NCBI GenBank assembly: GCA_029959555.1
Contig: JASCPI010000002.1
Span: 1-64,000 of the forward strand
DNA from: Lysobacteraceae bacterium PS02065
GTDB lineage: Bacteria; Pseudomonadota; Gammaproteobacteria; Xanthomonadales; Rhodanobacteraceae
Length of the DNA stretch: 64,000 nt
Reading direction: 5' to 3'
Within the stretch, counting starts at the first letter, position 1. Every line of letters begins with the position of its first letter. The position numbers and the translations under genes were made by a program. The notes under the pieces are model-generated. The model made no database searches. It saw only the letters and a list, made by a program, of their open reading frames with translations, and had not been told where the DNA came from. Positions 46,816 through 55,477 of this stretch are shown in pieces.

Positions 46816-47247
46816 ATGATCGTCTGGATCACGCGCGAGCTCGCCCTCGCCATCCACGACCGCCAACTCGCGGAGCACGGCGGCGGCTCGGGCGTACGCG
46901 ACGAGTCGCTGCTCGAGGCCGCACTCGCAAGACCGCTGCAACGTCACGCCTACGGTGATCCATCACCCGACCTTGCCGCCCTCGCCGCGAGCCTGGCATT
47001 CGGCCTCGCACGGAACCATCCTTTCGTCGACGGCAACAAGCGCACCGCGCACGTCTGCTATCGCGTGTTCCTCGCGCTCAACGATGCCGACCTCGTCGCG
47101 AGCGAAGAACAGAAGTACGCCGCGATGATCGGACTCGCCGACGGATCGATCGACGAACCGGCATTCACCGACTGGCTGCGCGCACATCTGGTCGTTTCGA
47201 CCTCGCGAAGCGTGCAGGACACTCCAGGCATCTATCCGACCGGTTGA
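46816..47247 (+). CDS. doc: Doc-type Fic domain toxin
   Basis: A 143-residue toxin of the Fic/Doc fold: the motif HPFVDGNKR (68-76) fits HxF-x-D/N-G-NKR of the family. The start IVWITRELALAIHDRQLAEHGG and GVRDESLLEAALARP are the usual Doc N-terminal part. Doc of phage P1 phosphorylates EF-Tu; Fic enzymes with HxFxxGNKR without the final G-R pair behave similarly. Whether this one uses ATP as kinase or adenylyltransferase is not decided. The C-terminal tail (STSRSVQDTPGIYPTG) is an unusual extension. Confidence 0.92.
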   Translation: MIVWITRELALAIHDRQLAEHGGGSGVRDESLLEAALARPLQRHAYGDPSPDLAALAASLAFGLARNHPFVDGNKRTAHVCYRVFLALNDADLVASEEQKYAAMIGLADGSIDEPAFTDWLRAHLVVSTSRSVQDTPGIYPTG

Positions 47248-47275
47248 CACGCACTCGCCGACACGACGCTCGGGA

Positions 47276-48262
47276 TCACGTCACCGGCGTCACGCACCCG
47301 ACAACGGTCTGGCCGACGGCTGCCGCAAGCCTCTCCGCCAGCACCGTCACATGCTCCCTGAGCTCGGGCGGATCACGCACCTCGAACGCGACCCCGAGCA
47401 GCGCGACGTGGTACGCGATGACCTCGTGGCGATGCCCGCCGACCTCGAGCACGCAGCGTGACGCATCGAGCCTGCGCAGGCTGCCGATCGAGGGCGGGAT
47501 GCGTTCGCGCATCGCCTGCAACGGTGCATGCAGGACGATCTCGGCCTTCGCGGGATACGGTTCGACCGTGATCGCGCGTGACACGTAGGCCGCCGCGTCG
47601 CCTCCGGGTACCGGACGCGGCAGGAAGCGCACGGCGGTCGAACGCTCGCCGTCGATGCGATCGACGCGGAACGTGCGCCAGTCCGCGCGCGAGCCATCCC
47701 ATGCGAGCAGGTACCAGCGTGACCCCGTGCTGACGAGCGCATGCGGCTCGACCTCGCGCTCGCTGGTCTTGCCTGCATGATCCGCATAACCGAAGCGCAC
47801 GCGCTCGAGGGCACGGCACGCCGTCGCGAGCACGTCGAGGCGCTCGTGCGGCACACGTGGTCCCGCCATCGCGAGCGGCGTCACCGCCGCGTGCAGGCCA
47901 CGCACGCGCGTGCGCAGGCGTGCCGGCATCACCTGCTCGAGCTTGGCGAGCGCACGCAACGCGGCGTCCTCGACACCCGCGACCGTGCCGACGGTCGCGA
48001 GACGCAGGCCCAGCGACACGGCGAGCGCCTCGTCGTCGTCGAGCAGCAGCGGCGGCAGGTTCGATCCCGCCGCGAGCTGGTAGCCGCCGGCGAGCCCGGA
48101 ACTCGAATCGACCGGATAGCCGAGTCCGCGCAGGCGATCGACGTCGCGACGCACCGTGCGCGGCGTGACCTCGAGGCGATCCGCGAGCTCCTGCCCGGGC
48201 CAGTAGCGGCGCGATTGCAGCAGCGCGAGCAGGCGCAACAGGCGTGAGGAGGTTTCGAGCAT
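47276..48262 (-). CDS. WYL domain helix-turn-helix transcriptional regulator
   Basis: A 328-residue YafY-type regulator. N-terminal HTH_11: LLRLLALLQSRRYWPGQELADRLEVTPRTVRRDVDRLRGLGYPVDS (key part TPRTVRRDVDRLRGLG). Central PCP/WYL domain: RFGYADHAGKTSEREVEPHALVSTGSRWYLLAWDGSRADWRTFRVDRI, where SRWYLLAW is the WYL strand. It senses a ligand and usually represses a divergent gene. It begins 121 bases from the divergent glutathione transferase gene, with a perfect palindrome between. Confidence 0.93.
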   Translation of the reverse strand: MLETSSRLLRLLALLQSRRYWPGQELADRLEVTPRTVRRDVDRLRGLGYPVDSSSGLAGGYQLAAGSNLPPLLLDDDEALAVSLGLRLATVGTVAGVEDAALRALAKLEQVMPARLRTRVRGLHAAVTPLAMAGPRVPHERLDVLATACRALERVRFGYADHAGKTSEREVEPHALVSTGSRWYLLAWDGSRADWRTFRVDRIDGERSTAVRFLPRPVPGGDAAAYVSRAITVEPYPAKAEIVLHAPLQAMRERIPPSIGSLRRLDASRCVLEVGGHRHEVIAYHVALLGVAFEVRDPPELREHVTVLAERLAAAVGQTVVGCVTPVT

Positions 48263-48281
48263 GGCCCCAGCATCCGGCATG

Positions 48282-48304
48282 TCGAGGACAGAAGCTGTCC
48301 TCGA
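48282..48304. promoter_or_regulatory. candidate WYL-regulator operator
   Basis: Perfect 10-base arms TCGAGGACAG and CTGTCCTCGA surround AAG. It lies 20 bases from the regulator's ATG and 80 bases before the transferase ATG, so one bound dimer could repress both. No other long inverted repeat is in this intergenic region. Confidence 0.75.
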
Positions 48305-48383
48305 TGAAGCCTAGTCTAGCCCTGCCCGCCGACGGCCGCCTGCGCCGCCACGGACTCTCACCCTCCACGAAAAGGATCCCGAC

Positions 48384-49016
48384 ATGTCCCTCAAACTCTT
48401 CGCCGCACCGATGTCGAGCGCCAGCCCCGTCGTTACCGCCCTCGCCGAACTCGGGATCGACTGCGAGATCGTCATGCTCGATCTCGCCGCCGGCGAGGCG
48501 AAGCAGCCGGCCTACCTCGCGATCAACCCGCACGGCGTCGTGCCGACGCTCGTCGTCGACGGCACGCCGTTGTTCGAGACGGTCGAGATCCTGCAATGGC
48601 TGGGCGACACGCACGGCGTCGAGCGCGGCCTGTGGCCGGCGGCCGGCACGCCCGAACGCCTCGTCGCGCTGTCGTGGACGAGCTGGGCGTACGTGAGCTA
48701 CGGCATGCTCGTCAACGTGCTCAACTTCTCGCAGAGCCCGCGCGTCGATGCCTCGCTGCACCATGCACCGCTCGCCGCGGACGCGCTGCAGCGCCTCGAC
48801 GCCGCCCTCGGCCGCCTCGATGCGCGGCTCGCGACGTCGCCGTTCCTGCTTGGCGACGCGTATTCGCTGGCCGACCTCGTCGTGGCCAGCGTCGTCACCT
48901 ACAGCACGTACTGTGGCGTGACGACGAGCGGCCACGCGAACGTCGAGCGCTGGCTCGCGGCGTTCCACGCTCGTCCGGCGTTCCGCACGACATGGGGTAA
49001 CGCAGAGGCCTCCTGA
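48384..49016 (+). CDS. glutathione S-transferase family protein
   Basis: A 210-residue GST: the thioredoxin-fold half LKLFAAPMSSASPVVTALAELGIDCEIVMLDL, with SSAS as catalytic-site Ser region, and INPHGVVPTLVVDGTPLFETVEILQWL (the cis-Pro of VVP and ES-type glutathione contact). The alpha half has LLGDAYSLADLVVASVV (N-capping box). AAGGA lies 7 bases upstream of ATG. Its substrate is unknown; control by the divergent WYL regulator is likely. Confidence 0.9.
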   Translation: MSLKLFAAPMSSASPVVTALAELGIDCEIVMLDLAAGEAKQPAYLAINPHGVVPTLVVDGTPLFETVEILQWLGDTHGVERGLWPAAGTPERLVALSWTSWAYVSYGMLVNVLNFSQSPRVDASLHHAPLAADALQRLDAALGRLDARLATSPFLLGDAYSLADLVVASVVTYSTYCGVTTSGHANVERWLAAFHARPAFRTTWGNAEAS

Positions 49017-49063
49017 CGACACGGATCCACGCCTGTCGCGCAGCGTCGATCCCGCCGCTCGCG

Positions 49064-49534
49064 TCAGGCCTTGCCCGGCGCGAGCTCGCGCGTCATGAAC
49101 ACGCTGAAGGGATCCTCGGTGTAGCCCTCGAACGGGCCACAGCGGTCGAAGCCGAAACCGGCGTACAAGGCGTGCGCGGGCTCGAAGGCGGGACCCGATC
49201 CGGTCTCGAGGCTCAGGCGGCGATAGCCGCGCCGGCCCGCCTCGTCGAGGATCGTGCGCAGCAGTGCCGCGGCGACGCCCTTGCGCACATGCGCCGCGGC
49301 CGTGCGCATCGACTTGATCTCGCCGTGTGCCGCATCGATCGCCTTGAGCGCGCCGCAGCCGAGAAGATCCCCACCCTGCCATGCCGACCAGAACGTGATG
49401 TGCGGCTGGCGCAACGCATCGAGGTCGAGCGCGTGCACGCTCCCGGGCGGCGAATGCGCATGCATGCCGCGCAGGTGCTCGGCCAGCAGTCCGGCGATCT
49501 CGGGACCGCGCAGGTCGTCGATGCGGATGTCCAT
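49064..49534 (-). CDS. GNAT family N-acetyltransferase
   Basis: A 156-residue acetyltransferase. GDLLGCGALKAIDAAHGEIKSMRTAAAHVRKGVAAALLRTILDEAGRRGYRRLSLETG includes the Q/RxxGxG/A-type acetyl-CoA loop (VRKGVAAALL) and ETGSGPAFEPAHALYAGFGFDRCGPF the C-terminal part. It looks like the YnaD/PhnO-like small enzymes acting on amines or antibiotics. The ATG is 49534; the 164-base gap to the ammonia-lyase gene shows no element I can name. Confidence 0.9.
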   Translation of the reverse strand: MDIRIDDLRGPEIAGLLAEHLRGMHAHSPPGSVHALDLDALRQPHITFWSAWQGGDLLGCGALKAIDAAHGEIKSMRTAAAHVRKGVAAALLRTILDEAGRRGYRRLSLETGSGPAFEPAHALYAGFGFDRCGPFEGYTEDPFSVFMTRELAPGKA

Positions 49535-49698
49535 GCGTGGTTCCCCGTGGAGACGAGGTGATCCTAGCAACGGCAGCGACGTACCGGAATCCACGCATGT
49601 CGATGCCGGCGATTCGCTGCCATCATCCGGATCATCACCCGCGCTTCTTCCGCAGGGTGACGGGAAGCGGCATCCCCTGCCCGGACCCGTGTCCGGCC

Positions 49699-51597
49699 TC
49701 AGTGCGTTGCAGGCGCACCATCCAGCAGCTCGTCGCGCTCGATCATCGTGCAGATCGTGCGCACGTCGCCGTCCATTGCGCGGTCGCGTGCCATGAACGC
49801 GATGCGCTCGCGGATGCGTGCATGCGCCGCGCGCACGGCGCCACCGGCGTGGAAGTCCTCCGAGCCGGCGAGCGCCTGCATGAGCGCGCGCACCTCGGCT
49901 TCGAACGCCGCCGTGTCGCCACCCGCCACGGGGCCACCGGACACCTTCGCCGCGAGCGCCTGCCAGTCGCCGCGTGCAGCAAGGCGCCGCGCCGCGTTGA
50001 GCATGTCCTGGCGGTACTCGAGCGCCTGCGCGGCCGTGTACAGCTCGAGCGCGAGCACGTGGCCGAGGTCTTCGGTCATGTCGAGCACGTGGCGGGCCTC
50101 GTTGGTGCCCATCGAGACATGATCCTCGGCGTTCGCGCTGGTCGGGATCGAGTACACCGAGGCCGGATGCGCGCGCGTGGCGAGATCGTTCACGAGCGCC
50201 GCGGCCGTGTACTGCACGATCATGAAACCCGAATCGGTCGCGTCCTCGTTGCCGATCAGGAACGCCGGCAGGCCGTCGTTCGTCGACGGATCGACGAGCT
50301 TGGCGAGGCGGCGCTCGGAGATCGACGCGAGCACGGGAACTGCGGCCTTGACGTAGCTCATCGCGAGCGCGAGCGGCATGCCGTGGAAATGGCCGGCCGA
50401 GATGACCTGGTCCTCGATGAAACGCGGGTTCTCCGCATCGGGGAACACGAGCGGGTTGTCGGTGACCGCATTGAGCTCGATGTCGAACACGCGGCAGGCC
50501 TGCGCCCACGCGTCGCGCACGGCGCCGTGCACCTGCGGCATGCAGCGCAGGCAGTAGGCATCCTGCGGCTGGTGCTTCTTGCCGCCCTTGAACGGCAGGA
50601 AACGGTCGTAGAACGCTTCGCGGCCATGGCGCTGCGAGGGCGGCACGTAGTCCCAGGCGATGTCGAAGCGCTGCGCCTGGTCGGCCGGATCGCTCCACGC
50701 GCCAGCAGTCCACGTACGGAAACGCGGCACGAGGTGGTACGGGATGTCGACGAGCGTGGAGCCCTCGAGCAGGCCGCGCAGCGACTCGGCCGTCGCGACC
50801 TGACCCGGATGCGGGCGCAGCGCATGCACTTCGGGACGCAGCGCGCCGCTGCGCCCCGCGAACGCGTCGAGCGTCATCGCCGCGGCGAGATCGGCCGTTG
50901 CGAGCAGGCGCTCGATGCGATCGAGCGCGAGCGCGCCGGTCGCGAGCATCTGCGCGGTGCCGTTGTTGAGTGCGAGGCCTTCCTTGAAGGAAAGCTTGAC
51001 CGGCGTGATGCCGGCGCGGCCGATCGCTTCGGCACCGGGCAAGCGCTCATCGCCGAAGAACGCTTCGCCGCCACCGAGCAGCACGATCGCGAGATGCGAC
51101 AGCGGCGCGAGGTCGCCGCTCGCGCCGACCGAGCCCTTCTCGGGAATCACGGGGATTACGTCGCGGTTGAGCAGTTCCGCGAGCGACTGCAGCGTGCCGA
51201 CACGGATGCCCGAGTGGCCACGCAACAGCGTGTTGACGCGGATCGCGAGCATCGCACGCACGACCTCGCGCGCGAGCGGCTTGCCGACGCACACCGCATG
51301 CGTGACGACGAGGTTGTGCTGGAGTTCTTCCAGCAGTGTGCCGTCGTGCGATTCCGGATTGCCGCCCGGCAGCTCGTCGCGCGCTCGGTGCGCGCCGAGC
51401 AGCTTGTCGGCGTTGCTGCCGAAACCGGTAGTGACGCCGTAGACCGGCTCGCCGCAGCTCACCTTGTCGGCGAGGAAATCGGCGGCGCGCCGCACGCGTT
51501 CGAGCGCACCGGCGTCGAGTTCGATCGTCTCGCCGTGGCGCGCGATCGCGACGAGCTGCGCGCGTGTCAGCGACAGGCCGTCGAGGCGCACGCTCAC
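49699..51597 (-). CDS. hutH: histidine ammonia-lyase (long form)
   Basis: A 632-residue MIO-type lyase; typical HutH is about 510. [13 protein letters not shown], the MIO triad A159-S-G161 in [34 protein letters not shown] and [13 protein letters not shown] are present. The selectivity pair is Thr99-His100 (the His fits HAL or TAL). An insertion of about 60 residues (about 281-343) and a C-terminal extension explain the size. It deaminates histidine to urocanate. The GTG start overlaps the hisS stop. No other hut enzyme is adjacent except the FGase at 40937. An aromatic amino acid lyase of other specificity is possible. Confidence 0.86.
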   Translation of the reverse strand: MSVRLDGLSLTRAQLVAIARHGETIELDAGALERVRRAADFLADKVSCGEPVYGVTTGFGSNADKLLGAHRARDELPGGNPESHDGTLLEELQHNLVVTHAVCVGKPLAREVVRAMLAIRVNTLLRGHSGIRVGTLQSLAELLNRDVIPVIPEKGSVGASGDLAPLSHLAIVLLGGGEAFFGDERLPGAEAIGRAGITPVKLSFKEGLALNNGTAQMLATGALALDRIERLLATADLAAAMTLDAFAGRSGALRPEVHALRPHPGQVATAESLRGLLEGSTLVDIPYHLVPRFRTWTAGAWSDPADQAQRFDIAWDYVPPSQRHGREAFYDRFLPFKGGKKHQPQDAYCLRCMPQVHGAVRDAWAQACRVFDIELNAVTDNPLVFPDAENPRFIEDQVISAGHFHGMPLALAMSYVKAAVPVLASISERRLAKLVDPSTNDGLPAFLIGNEDATDSGFMIVQYTAAALVNDLATRAHPASVYSIPTSANAEDHVSMGTNEARHVLDMTEDLGHVLALELYTAAQALEYRQDMLNAARRLAARGDWQALAAKVSGGPVAGGDTAAFEAEVRALMQALAGSEDFHAGGAVRAAHARIRERIAFMARDRAMDGDVRTICTMIERDELLDGAPATH

Positions 51598-52976
51598 GGG
51601 CGCGCTCCCATCACGGCAGCCTGCTCGAGTTCGACGCGCAGTGTGCGCGCGAGGTCGGCACGCGCGACCTGGAACTGATCCTCGCGGCGCATGTCCTTGA
51701 GCGTCACCGTGCCGTTGGCGATCTCGTCGTCACCGAGCACGGCCACGAAACGGATGCCGGCGCGATCGGCGTACTTGAACTGCTTGCCGAGCTTGGAGGG
51801 CTCCATGACGATCTCGGTGTTGATGCCGGCTGCGCGCAGTTCGCCCGCGAGCGCGAGGTACTCGGGCAGCTTCGCTTCGTCCATCTGCGTGACCAGCACC
51901 TGCACCGAACTCGTCGCGGTACCGATCAGCTTGGCCTCGCGCAGCTGCCAGTACAGGCGCGACGCACCGATCGAGATGCCGACGCCCGGCAGCTTCGACT
52001 TCGTGTAATTGCCGGCGAGGTTCTCGTAGCGGCCGCCCGAGCAGATCGAACCGATCTGCGGATGGTCGTTGAGCGTCGTCTCGTAGACGGTACCCGTGTA
52101 GTAGTCGAGGCCACGCGCGATCGACAGGTTCAGCGCGAAATGCGTCTCGGGCACGCCGAAAGCCTTGATGAGGTCGAGCACCTCGCGCAGTTCGGCGCGG
52201 CCCTGTTCGAACGTCTCGCTGCCGCTGCCGAGCGCGTCGAGCTTCGCGTGCGCATCGGCGAGCGAGGTGGAACGCACCTGCACGAAGGCGAGGATGCGCG
52301 CGACGACATCGGCATCGAGGCCGAAGCCCTCGCCTTCGAGTGTCTGGCGCACATGACCCTCACCGCGCTTGTCGAGCTTGTCGACCTCGCGCAGCACGGC
52401 CATCTGGCGCTCGCCGTCGGCGATGCCGAGCCCTTCGAACCAGCCGCGCATGAGGCGGCGGTTGTTGAGCTGGATCGTGAACGGACCGATCGCGAGCTCA
52501 CGGAACACGGAATGGATCGTCGCCGGCAGCTCGGCGTCGTAGCGCACCGACAGCGCATCCTTGCCGATGACGTCGATGTCGCACTGGTAGAACTCGCGGA
52601 AACGCCCGCGCTGCGCGCGCTCGCCGCGGTAGACACGCTGGATCTGGTAGCGGCGGAACGGGAAGCTCAGATCGTGCTCGTGTTCGGCCACGTAGCGCGC
52701 CAGCGGCACCGTGAGATCGAAGCGCAGCGCCTGGTCCGGCTTCTCGCCCTGCTCGAGCGCGCCGGTCGACTGCACGAAGTACACCTGGCGCTCGGTCTCG
52801 CCGCCCGATTTCGTCAGCAGCACGTCGGCGTACTCCATCACCGGCGTCTCGATCGGCAGGAAGCCGAAGCGCTCGAAGTTGCCGCGGATCGTATCGAGCA
52901 TGCCCTGGAACGCGATCTGGTCGAGGGGCAGCAGTTCGAGCACGCCGGGCGGCGTGCGGGCGGGTGTCAGGGCCAT
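51594..52976 (-). CDS. hisS: histidyl-tRNA synthetase
   Basis: A 460-residue class II synthetase. Motif 1 region [16 protein letters not shown], motif 2 [34 protein letters not shown] (HisA-specific), motif 3 [15 protein letters not shown], and the anticodon domain after [10 protein letters not shown]. The start is ATG 52976. It is translationally coupled with hutH (GTGA), an odd pairing of histidine charging and histidine breakdown. Confidence 0.95.
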   Translation of the reverse strand: MALTPARTPPGVLELLPLDQIAFQGMLDTIRGNFERFGFLPIETPVMEYADVLLTKSGGETERQVYFVQSTGALEQGEKPDQALRFDLTVPLARYVAEHEHDLSFPFRRYQIQRVYRGERAQRGRFREFYQCDIDVIGKDALSVRYDAELPATIHSVFRELAIGPFTIQLNNRRLMRGWFEGLGIADGERQMAVLREVDKLDKRGEGHVRQTLEGEGFGLDADVVARILAFVQVRSTSLADAHAKLDALGSGSETFEQGRAELREVLDLIKAFGVPETHFALNLSIARGLDYYTGTVYETTLNDHPQIGSICSGGRYENLAGNYTKSKLPGVGISIGASRLYWQLREAKLIGTATSSVQVLVTQMDEAKLPEYLALAGELRAAGINTEIVMEPSKLGKQFKYADRAGIRFVAVLGDDEIANGTVTLKDMRREDQFQVARADLARTLRVELEQAAVMGARP

Positions 52977-53128
52977 CGGAATCCTCGGCGGAAATCAGCC
53001 GCGGCGCGAGGCCGGGCGCGGCGAAACGGGCCGCATAGGTTAGCAGAACGACTTCATCCTCGATTCGACCGTTGCATGCCACGCGTGCCGTCGTTATGAT
53101 GCGCGCCCCGCTCACCGCGGGGTCCAAT

Positions 53129-53205
<77 letters not shown>

Positions 53206-53226
53206 AATATTGCAGTACGTGGAAGG

Positions 53227-53251
53227 AACCCGCCCTGCGCGGGTTTTTTTT
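53227..53251 (+). terminator. intrinsic terminator after tRNA-Pro
   Basis: AACCCGC and GCGGGTT form a 7-bp stem with loop CCTGC, followed by eight T residues. It begins 22 bases after the tRNA. Confidence 0.9.
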
Positions 53252-53460
53252 GTCCCGGGATCGTCCGAAGGGACGCAAGGGGTACGTGATCGGCGCTCGG
53301 GGCGCTTCATTCTCGACGACGCGGTGCGTGAAACATGTTGGATGAGTGGCGGACCGTCGTTCGTTGCGCATGCCATACGGCTTGGTGGGGATCTCCGGAA
53401 GCGGTCCCTTGTGTCGCCGGGATGGATGCCGCTTCAACTTCATGTCCTATGGAACTCATC

Positions 53461-54045
53461 ATGATCACGAACTTCGCAAAGACCCGCCTCACGCGCTCCG
53501 CCCTCGCCGCCCTCGCCATCACCTTCACGTCCCCGGCCGCGTTCGCGGCGGTCGTGTGCGCCAGCCCCAACCTCGACATTCCGAGCACGATCGACGGCGT
53601 GTACCTCAACCTCGTCACCGGCTCGACGGGCTCCGCCGCGGGCTGGGACATCAACCCGTACAACAACAATGCCGGCCTGACCTTCTACGGCGCGGCTTCG
53701 CCGCAGGGCGTGCTCGCCACCGGCACGGCCGGCACGTTGGCCGAAGCCCAGGCCGTGGCTTCGGGCGCGCCGATCGCGCCGACGCCGGCGACCGGCTTCT
53801 ACAACCAGTTCCAGACCCGCGGTGCGGCGTTCCAGACGCCGGGCACCCGCTTCCTCGGCGTGAAGTTCACCAACGAAGTCACCGGTGCGGCGAACTACGG
53901 CTGGGTGGAAATCGTCAGCGGCAACGGCACCGGTGCGAATGCCGGCTTCCCGGCGACGATCTCGCGCTACTGCTACGACGACACGGGTGCGCAGATCACC
54001 GCCGGCACGACGCCGGTGTCGCTGCAGCAGTTCTCGGTCGACTGA
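53461..54045 (+). CDS. secreted protein of unknown function
   Basis: A 194-residue exported protein: basic start, hydrophobic core ALAALAITFTSPAAFAA, then a Cys (VVCASPNLDIPSTIDGVYLNLVTG). The middle and end (FLGVKFTNEVTGAANYGWVEIVSGNG, YCYDDTGAQITAGTTP) have the beta-sandwich-like style of proteins often carrying PEP-CTERM or other surface-sorting tails, but no such tail is visible here; it ends LQQFSVD. Many Asn/Gly turns. An ATG four codons upstream is a second possible start. A strong terminator follows. Family not recognised. Confidence 0.8.
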   Translation: MITNFAKTRLTRSALAALAITFTSPAAFAAVVCASPNLDIPSTIDGVYLNLVTGSTGSAAGWDINPYNNNAGLTFYGAASPQGVLATGTAGTLAEAQAVASGAPIAPTPATGFYNQFQTRGAAFQTPGTRFLGVKFTNEVTGAANYGWVEIVSGNGTGANAGFPATISRYCYDDTGAQITAGTTPVSLQQFSVD

Positions 54046-54068
54046 CCAGGGTACACGCTCGACACCGA

Positions 54069-54100
54069 AATGCCCCGGCAACGTCCGGGGCATTTTTTTT
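54069..54100 (+). terminator. strong intrinsic terminator
   Basis: AATGCCCCGG and CCGGGGCATT form a 10-bp stem with loop CAACGT, followed by eight T residues. It ends the secreted protein's transcript. The next 415 bases (54101-54515) show no plausible gene; one bulged hairpin, TGCGCGTAGGG with CCCTACCCGCGCA (54366-54406), is the only structure seen. Confidence 0.92.
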
Positions 54101-54515
54101 GCCTGATCGACGCGTTGCGCTTCGATCGAAGCGGATGCGACGGGCATGCCGAGAAGATCCGTCGCGACCTGCGATCCTGCGGACACGCTCTCTCCCGCGC
54201 GACACCCGGGCCAACCGTGCCCGACGTCGAGGTCCCCATGGCGGCGTCGGAAGCCATGGGTGGCAACCGCATGACGAGCCTTCGTGACGACGTGGCGCGG
54301 AGCGCGTGAACGCAGCGACAAGGCTCGCCGCTTTCACGAAACCTTTCCTTGCGATCCTCACGGCATGCGCGTAGGGTGGTTTGTGCTTCTCTCCCCTACC
54401 CGCGCACGTAAGCCGACGCTCCCTCGTTCGGGGACCGCTTGCCCACTGGGCCGCAATGGCCAGCGCGTTCACCGGTAGCCGCTCAGCATCATGCCGGGTT
54501 TCACCGGCCCACCGG

Positions 54516-54848
54516 ATGACCCTCATGACTCCGCGATCCAACGGCATTGCGCCGGAGGAATGTTTCGCGTTCATCGAGGTCGACGAGCTCGGTCCGGATC
54601 CTCGCCCCCTTCTCGACGACATCGATCCCTCCCTCGTCATCGCACGCTCGGCGAGTTCGCCCGCCGGCTTCTCGTGGTTCGAACTCGGCGTCAAAGGCCA
54701 CCCTATCGAGCGCCAGGCCGCGATCGCGGGCACGGCCCTGCGCGTCCTCAAGGACGCTGCGGACGGTGGTGTCCTGCTCGATTTCCGCATCATCCGCGGT
54801 GCCCACTTCCTCGACATGGCGACCCCTGCGGCCGACACCACGAGCTGA
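54516..54848 (+). CDS. small hypothetical protein
   Basis: A 110-residue frame starting with ATG 54516 (MTLMTPRSNG); an open reading continues upstream to 54381. The sequence FAFIEVDELGPDPRPLLDDIDPSL and FELGVKGHPIERQAAIAGTALRVLKDAADGG reads like folded protein rather than a shadow frame, and codon use is GC3-rich. No ribosome binding site is convincing. No domain recognised, no hydrophobic segment. Confidence 0.5.
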   Translation: MTLMTPRSNGIAPEECFAFIEVDELGPDPRPLLDDIDPSLVIARSASSPAGFSWFELGVKGHPIERQAAIAGTALRVLKDAADGGVLLDFRIIRGAHFLDMATPAADTTS

Positions 54849-54910
54849 CGCCGCAGGACATTCGACCGATCTAGCAGCAGACGTGCGCGCCTCGAGCGCG
54901 CCATCGGCGA

Positions 54911-55477
54911 TCAGCCGAACAACCCGCCCTGTGGAGGCGGATCGAGAGGCCAGCGTTCGATCGTCTCGTAGCCGTAGGGATCACCGCCACCGCGAACGAG
55001 TTCGAGGTGGTCGAGGGTCCACATCACCGGCGTGATCGACACGGAGCCTTCGAGCGGAGACGGCGCGTCGTAACTCAGCGTGATGTGCGGCGTGTTGCCG
55101 ACGACGTCGACGAGACCTTCTGCAGCTTCGGCCACGCGCACGGCCTCGAGCAGCTCGGCGAAGCCCTCGGGCTGGCCCTGCGCAAGCAAGGTCCAATGTA
55201 TTCGAGGCGATTCGCCGCGGTTCGCGACGCGATTCAGGATCATCTTCACCTGCGTCGCCCGCACACGCGCACCGGCACGCTGCATCGCGTCGACCTTGGA
55301 GATATGCCACTGCCTGTCCGAGAGCGACTGATGCCAGTTTTCGATCGCGAAGGCCGCATCGCCGAGACGCGCGCGCAAGCCGACCGCATCGAGTGCGGCC
55401 GCGATCGCGTCGCGTACGGACTCCGGCGGCCTCGCCACGAACAGCCAGCGCGATCGGCTCACCTTGGTCTTCCTCAC
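54911..55477 (-). CDS. 2'-5' RNA ligase family (2H phosphoesterase) protein
   Basis: A 188-residue protein with the duplicated 2H motif: HQSL in NWHQSLSDRQWHISK and HITL in NTPHITLSYDAP. The start RWLFVARPPESVRDAIAAAL and the end GYETIERWPL are of ThpR/LigT form (RNA 2',3'-cyclic phosphodiesterase). The start is GTG 55477, which overlaps the acnD stop (GTGA). It occupies the position where a prpF-type partner of acnD might be expected; a functional link to propionate metabolism is not supported by the family. Confidence 0.86.
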   Translation of the reverse strand: MRKTKVSRSRWLFVARPPESVRDAIAAALDAVGLRARLGDAAFAIENWHQSLSDRQWHISKVDAMQRAGARVRATQVKMILNRVANRGESPRIHWTLLAQGQPEGFAELLEAVRVAEAAEGLVDVVGNTPHITLSYDAPSPLEGSVSITPVMWTLDHLELVRGGGDPYGYETIERWPLDPPPQGGLFG

